A stretch of DNA of 6,410 nt, taken from positions 1 through 6,410 of the forward strand of contig JAUWQU010000231.1 in the NCBI GenBank assembly GCA_030610965.1, given 5' to 3'. Under the pieces are notes generated by a model. The model did not search any database and was not told where the DNA came from. It was given only the letters and a program-made list of their open reading frames with translations. Shown here piece by piece: positions 4,682 to 6,410 of this stretch (positions within the stretch are counted from its first letter, which is position 1; each line of letters begins with the position of its first letter). Made by a program: the position numbers and the translations under genes. This DNA comes from Phycisphaerae bacterium. Its GTDB lineage: Bacteria > Planctomycetota > Phycisphaerae > SM23-33.

Positions 4682-6157
4682 TTGGCGAACGTCAGGATAC
4701 GGACGAACTGCGATATGAGACCACGGTTGAGATTTCTGAGCGACGAACTCATCGAGCGAATCCTCGACGAGGCATACAAGCTGCTGGCGACCAAAGGCGT
4801 CACGCTGCCTCACGAGGAGCTGCTGGCGAGACTTGCCGACGCCGGCTGTCCCGTCGATACCGAAAGCAAACACGTCCGGATGCCTCGCGAGGTGGTCGAG
4901 GCGGCCGTCCGGTCGGCGCCAGGGCAGATCGAACTGTGGAACATCGCCGGCGAGAGCCGCTGCGACCTGTCCGGCGACAACGTGTACTTCACGCCCGGCT
5001 CGACGGCCATCAAGATGCTGGACGAACAGACCCGCCGGATACGTGCCGCGTCGATCGACGACATGCTCCGCTACGGCAAGCTCGTCGAGCAGCTCGACGC
5101 GATCGACTACTCCTCCACGGCCGTCGTTCCGAACGACGTGCCCAATGCCATCGGCGACAGCATTCGCCTGTACGCACTCCTGAAAAGCACCAGCAAAGCG
5201 ATCGTCACCGGCGCGTTCACGATCGATGGCTTCAACGTGATGGCCGAGATGCTCCTGGCCGTGCGAGGCACGCGCGAGGCGCTGCGCGAGAAGCCCTTCA
5301 CGATCTTCTCGTGCTGCCCCACCTCGCCGCTGAAGTGGAGCACCACGACGGCCGACAACACCGCCAGGTGTGCCGAGCTGGGCGTTCCCGTTGAGTTCAT
5401 CGCCATGCCGCTGGCCGGGCTGGTCTCGCCGATCTCCCTTGTCGGTTGCGTCATCCAGCACGCCGTCGAAACCCTCAGCGGCGTCGTGATCTCCCAGACC
5501 ACGTGCCCCGGCGCGCCGATCCTGTACGGCGGCTCGCCTGGCATTTTCGACATGCGTACGATGGCGGCCTCCATCTCGACCGTGGAGGCGCAGTTGATGG
5601 ACTGCGCCTACATTGAAGTGGGCAAGTATCTGGGCTTGCCCACCCAGGCCTATATCGGCATGAGCGACAGCAAGACCCTCGACGCCCAGGCGGGCTTCGA
5701 GTCCGGCGGCGGGTTGTACCTGGCCGGCCTGGCAGGCGTCAACAGCATCTCCGGACCCGGCATGCACTACTTCGAAAGCTGTCAATCGTTGGCCAAGCTC
5801 GTTTTCGACGCCGAGATATGCGCCATGACCCGCCGGCTCATGGCGGGCCTGGAGCCGCGCGAGGACTTCCCGGCCGACGAGCTGTTCGACGAACTGCTCC
5901 GCGAGAAGACCCTCCTGACGGCCGACCACACGCTGAAGTACTTCGCCCAGGAACACTACATTCCCGGGCCGGTCATCGACCGGACGCAGCTCCAGAGCCG
6001 CCAAGGCGGCGCGCCGGACCTCATGCAGCGGGCTCGCGACGAAGTGGCACGCCATCTCGCCCAGTACGAGCCGCCGGAAGTCCTCTCCCCCGAGCAGCGC
6101 CGAGATCTGGAAGCCGTCATGACCGCCGCCGCGGGGGATTTCAAAATCGGCTTCTGA
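4682..6157 (+). CDS. MttB/trimethylamine methyltransferase-family protein (non-pyrrolysine)
   Basis: A 491-residue cytosolic protein of the MttB family, corrinoid-dependent methyltransferases that move a methyl group from a quaternary or tertiary amine to the cobalt of a partner corrinoid protein. The founding archaeal MttB acts on trimethylamine and contains pyrrolysine; this frame has no internal TAG, so it belongs with the non-pyrrolysine members, of which some demethylate glycine betaine and similar compounds. Visible landmarks are RPRLRFLSDELIERILDEA (13-31), VYFTPGSTAIKMLD (101-114), PNDVPNAIGD (150-159), APILYGGSPGIFDMRT (278-293) and a Gly-rich SDSKTLDAQAGFESGGGLY (328-346). The length is normal. 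The TTG start is favoured by GGAG 6 bases upstream; ATG 4715 (480 residues) is an alternative. No corrinoid protein or reductive activase is in the window, so the substrate remains open. The TTG sits about 110 bases past the racemase remnant on the opposite strand. Confidence 0.93.
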   Translation: MANVRIRTNCDMRPRLRFLSDELIERILDEAYKLLATKGVTLPHEELLARLADAGCPVDTESKHVRMPREVVEAAVRSAPGQIELWNIAGESRCDLSGDNVYFTPGSTAIKMLDEQTRRIRAASIDDMLRYGKLVEQLDAIDYSSTAVVPNDVPNAIGDSIRLYALLKSTSKAIVTGAFTIDGFNVMAEMLLAVRGTREALREKPFTIFSCCPTSPLKWSTTTADNTARCAELGVPVEFIAMPLAGLVSPISLVGCVIQHAVETLSGVVISQTTCPGAPILYGGSPGIFDMRTMAASISTVEAQLMDCAYIEVGKYLGLPTQAYIGMSDSKTLDAQAGFESGGGLYLAGLAGVNSISGPGMHYFESCQSLAKLVFDAEICAMTRRLMAGLEPREDFPADELFDELLREKTLLTADHTLKYFAQEHYIPGPVIDRTQLQSRQGGAPDLMQRARDEVARHLAQYEPPEVLSPEQRRDLEAVMTAAAGDFKIGF

Positions 6158-6186
6158 CAGGCCCCCGTCGGTTTTGGGCGATTTCT

Positions 6187-6199
6187 GTTCTGTCAGAAC
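6187..6199. promoter_or_regulatory. 13-bp palindrome GTTCTG-T-CAGAAC
   Basis: A perfect 6-bp inverted repeat with a single central base, 29 bases after the MttB-family stop codon and 17 before the next start. The near-zero loop suits a dimeric repressor site better than an RNA hairpin, and there is no U-run for a terminator. The pattern GTTC-N5-GAAC is not a recognised LexA box. Function unknown. Confidence 0.35.
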
Positions 6200-6216
6200 C
6201 CCAGTGGAGAAGAATC

Positions 6217-6410
6217 ATGCGTGAAACGAGCTTGGCCTGGATTCTGGCCTCCGGTTTCGGGCCGACCGAATGGCTATTTGTGGGCTTTGGGGTGATTATC
6301 GGGCTGCTGATCTACTGCTCCATATTCGCCAAGGCCGGCTACTCCAAGTGGTGGGGCCTGCTCGCATTGATCCCGTACCTCGCGCTGCTCTTTCCGATCT
6401 TCCTGGCCCT
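6217..6410 (+). CDS. Small membrane protein, 5' part only
   Basis: The first 64 codons of a gene that continues past the window. The ATG at 6217 is preceded by GGAG 7 bases away, and the frame is open to the end. Two hydrophobic segments are visible: about residues 18-37 (TEWLFVGFGVIIGLLIYCSI) and about 45-64 (WWGLLALIPYLALLFPIFLA), joined by a short loop with AKAGYSKWW. The K-AGYSKWWGLLALIP stretch resembles a motif in small bacterial inner-membrane proteins of unknown function, so I assign no role. No signal peptide is clear. It lies 59 bases downstream of the MttB-family gene on the same strand and could be co-transcribed with it. Confidence 0.8.
   Translation, partial: MRETSLAWILASGFGPTEWLFVGFGVIIGLLIYCSIFAKAGYSKWWGLLALIPYLALLFPIFLA

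Noticed and set aside
4436..6055. Minus-strand open frame of 539 codons opposite the MttB-family gene
   Set aside because: The plus strand carries the clear MttB-family protein; the antisense frame is Arg/His/Gly-rich with no recognisable domain, as expected for a shadow in high-GC coding DNA.
6187..6199. LexA/SOS box
   Set aside because: The GTTC-N5-GAAC spacing and polarity do not match the known Gram-positive (GAAC-N4-GTTC) or alphaproteobacterial (GTTC-N7-GTTC) boxes.

Overview
The window looks like chromosomal DNA from a GC-rich environmental bacterium. I lean towards a planctomycete (Planctomycetota, perhaps Phycisphaerae) or a relative. The reasons are the kinds of intergenic repeat present (hairpin repeats that translate as 'TGILPV'/'GKMPV', heptad AGGTART arrays, a GATTACATGGAT hairpin), an MttB-family protein and a Gfo/Idh/MocA oxidoreductase. 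The assignment is an inference from general familiarity; no marker gene was compared.

Layout. 1-275 (+): C-terminal end of peptide chain release factor 1. 276-517: convergent intergenic stretch with two opposed heptad arrays around a REP-like hairpin. 518-944 (-): two overlapping small genes for all-helical proteins that share an LRxDxxxH motif, with a candidate promoter at 1005-1033. 945-1275: repeat-rich spacer with a long imperfect inverted repeat and a 9-bp tandem repeat. 1276-2433 (-): Gfo/Idh/MocA-family oxidoreductase with a Lys/Thr-rich N-terminal tail. 2491-2831: tandem array of hairpin repeats. 2893-2978 (-): tRNA-Leu(GAG) behind a TTGACA promoter. 3250-4189 (+): a small unrecognised gene followed 15 bp later by a dCTP deaminase-family gene (dcd-like) broken by a one-base frameshift. 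4263-4571 (-): remnant of alanine racemase, C-terminal domain only. 4682-6157 (+): MttB (trimethylamine methyltransferase)-family protein without pyrrolysine. 6217-6410 (+): start of a small membrane protein that runs off the window.

The genes do not form one pathway. The window is a mosaic of short transcription units separated by dispersed repeats, with two damaged genes (dcd-like and alr). The two groupings that look functional are the overlapping helical pair at 518-944 and the small gene plus dCTP deaminase at 3250-4189. The second pair lies between two inverted copies of a 13-bp sequence, one of them inside a tandem repeat, and appears less GC-rich than its surroundings. I see no clear undescribed system. 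The best leads are the paralogous helical pair, the frameshifted deaminase with its partner, and the racemase breakpoint beside the methyltransferase.
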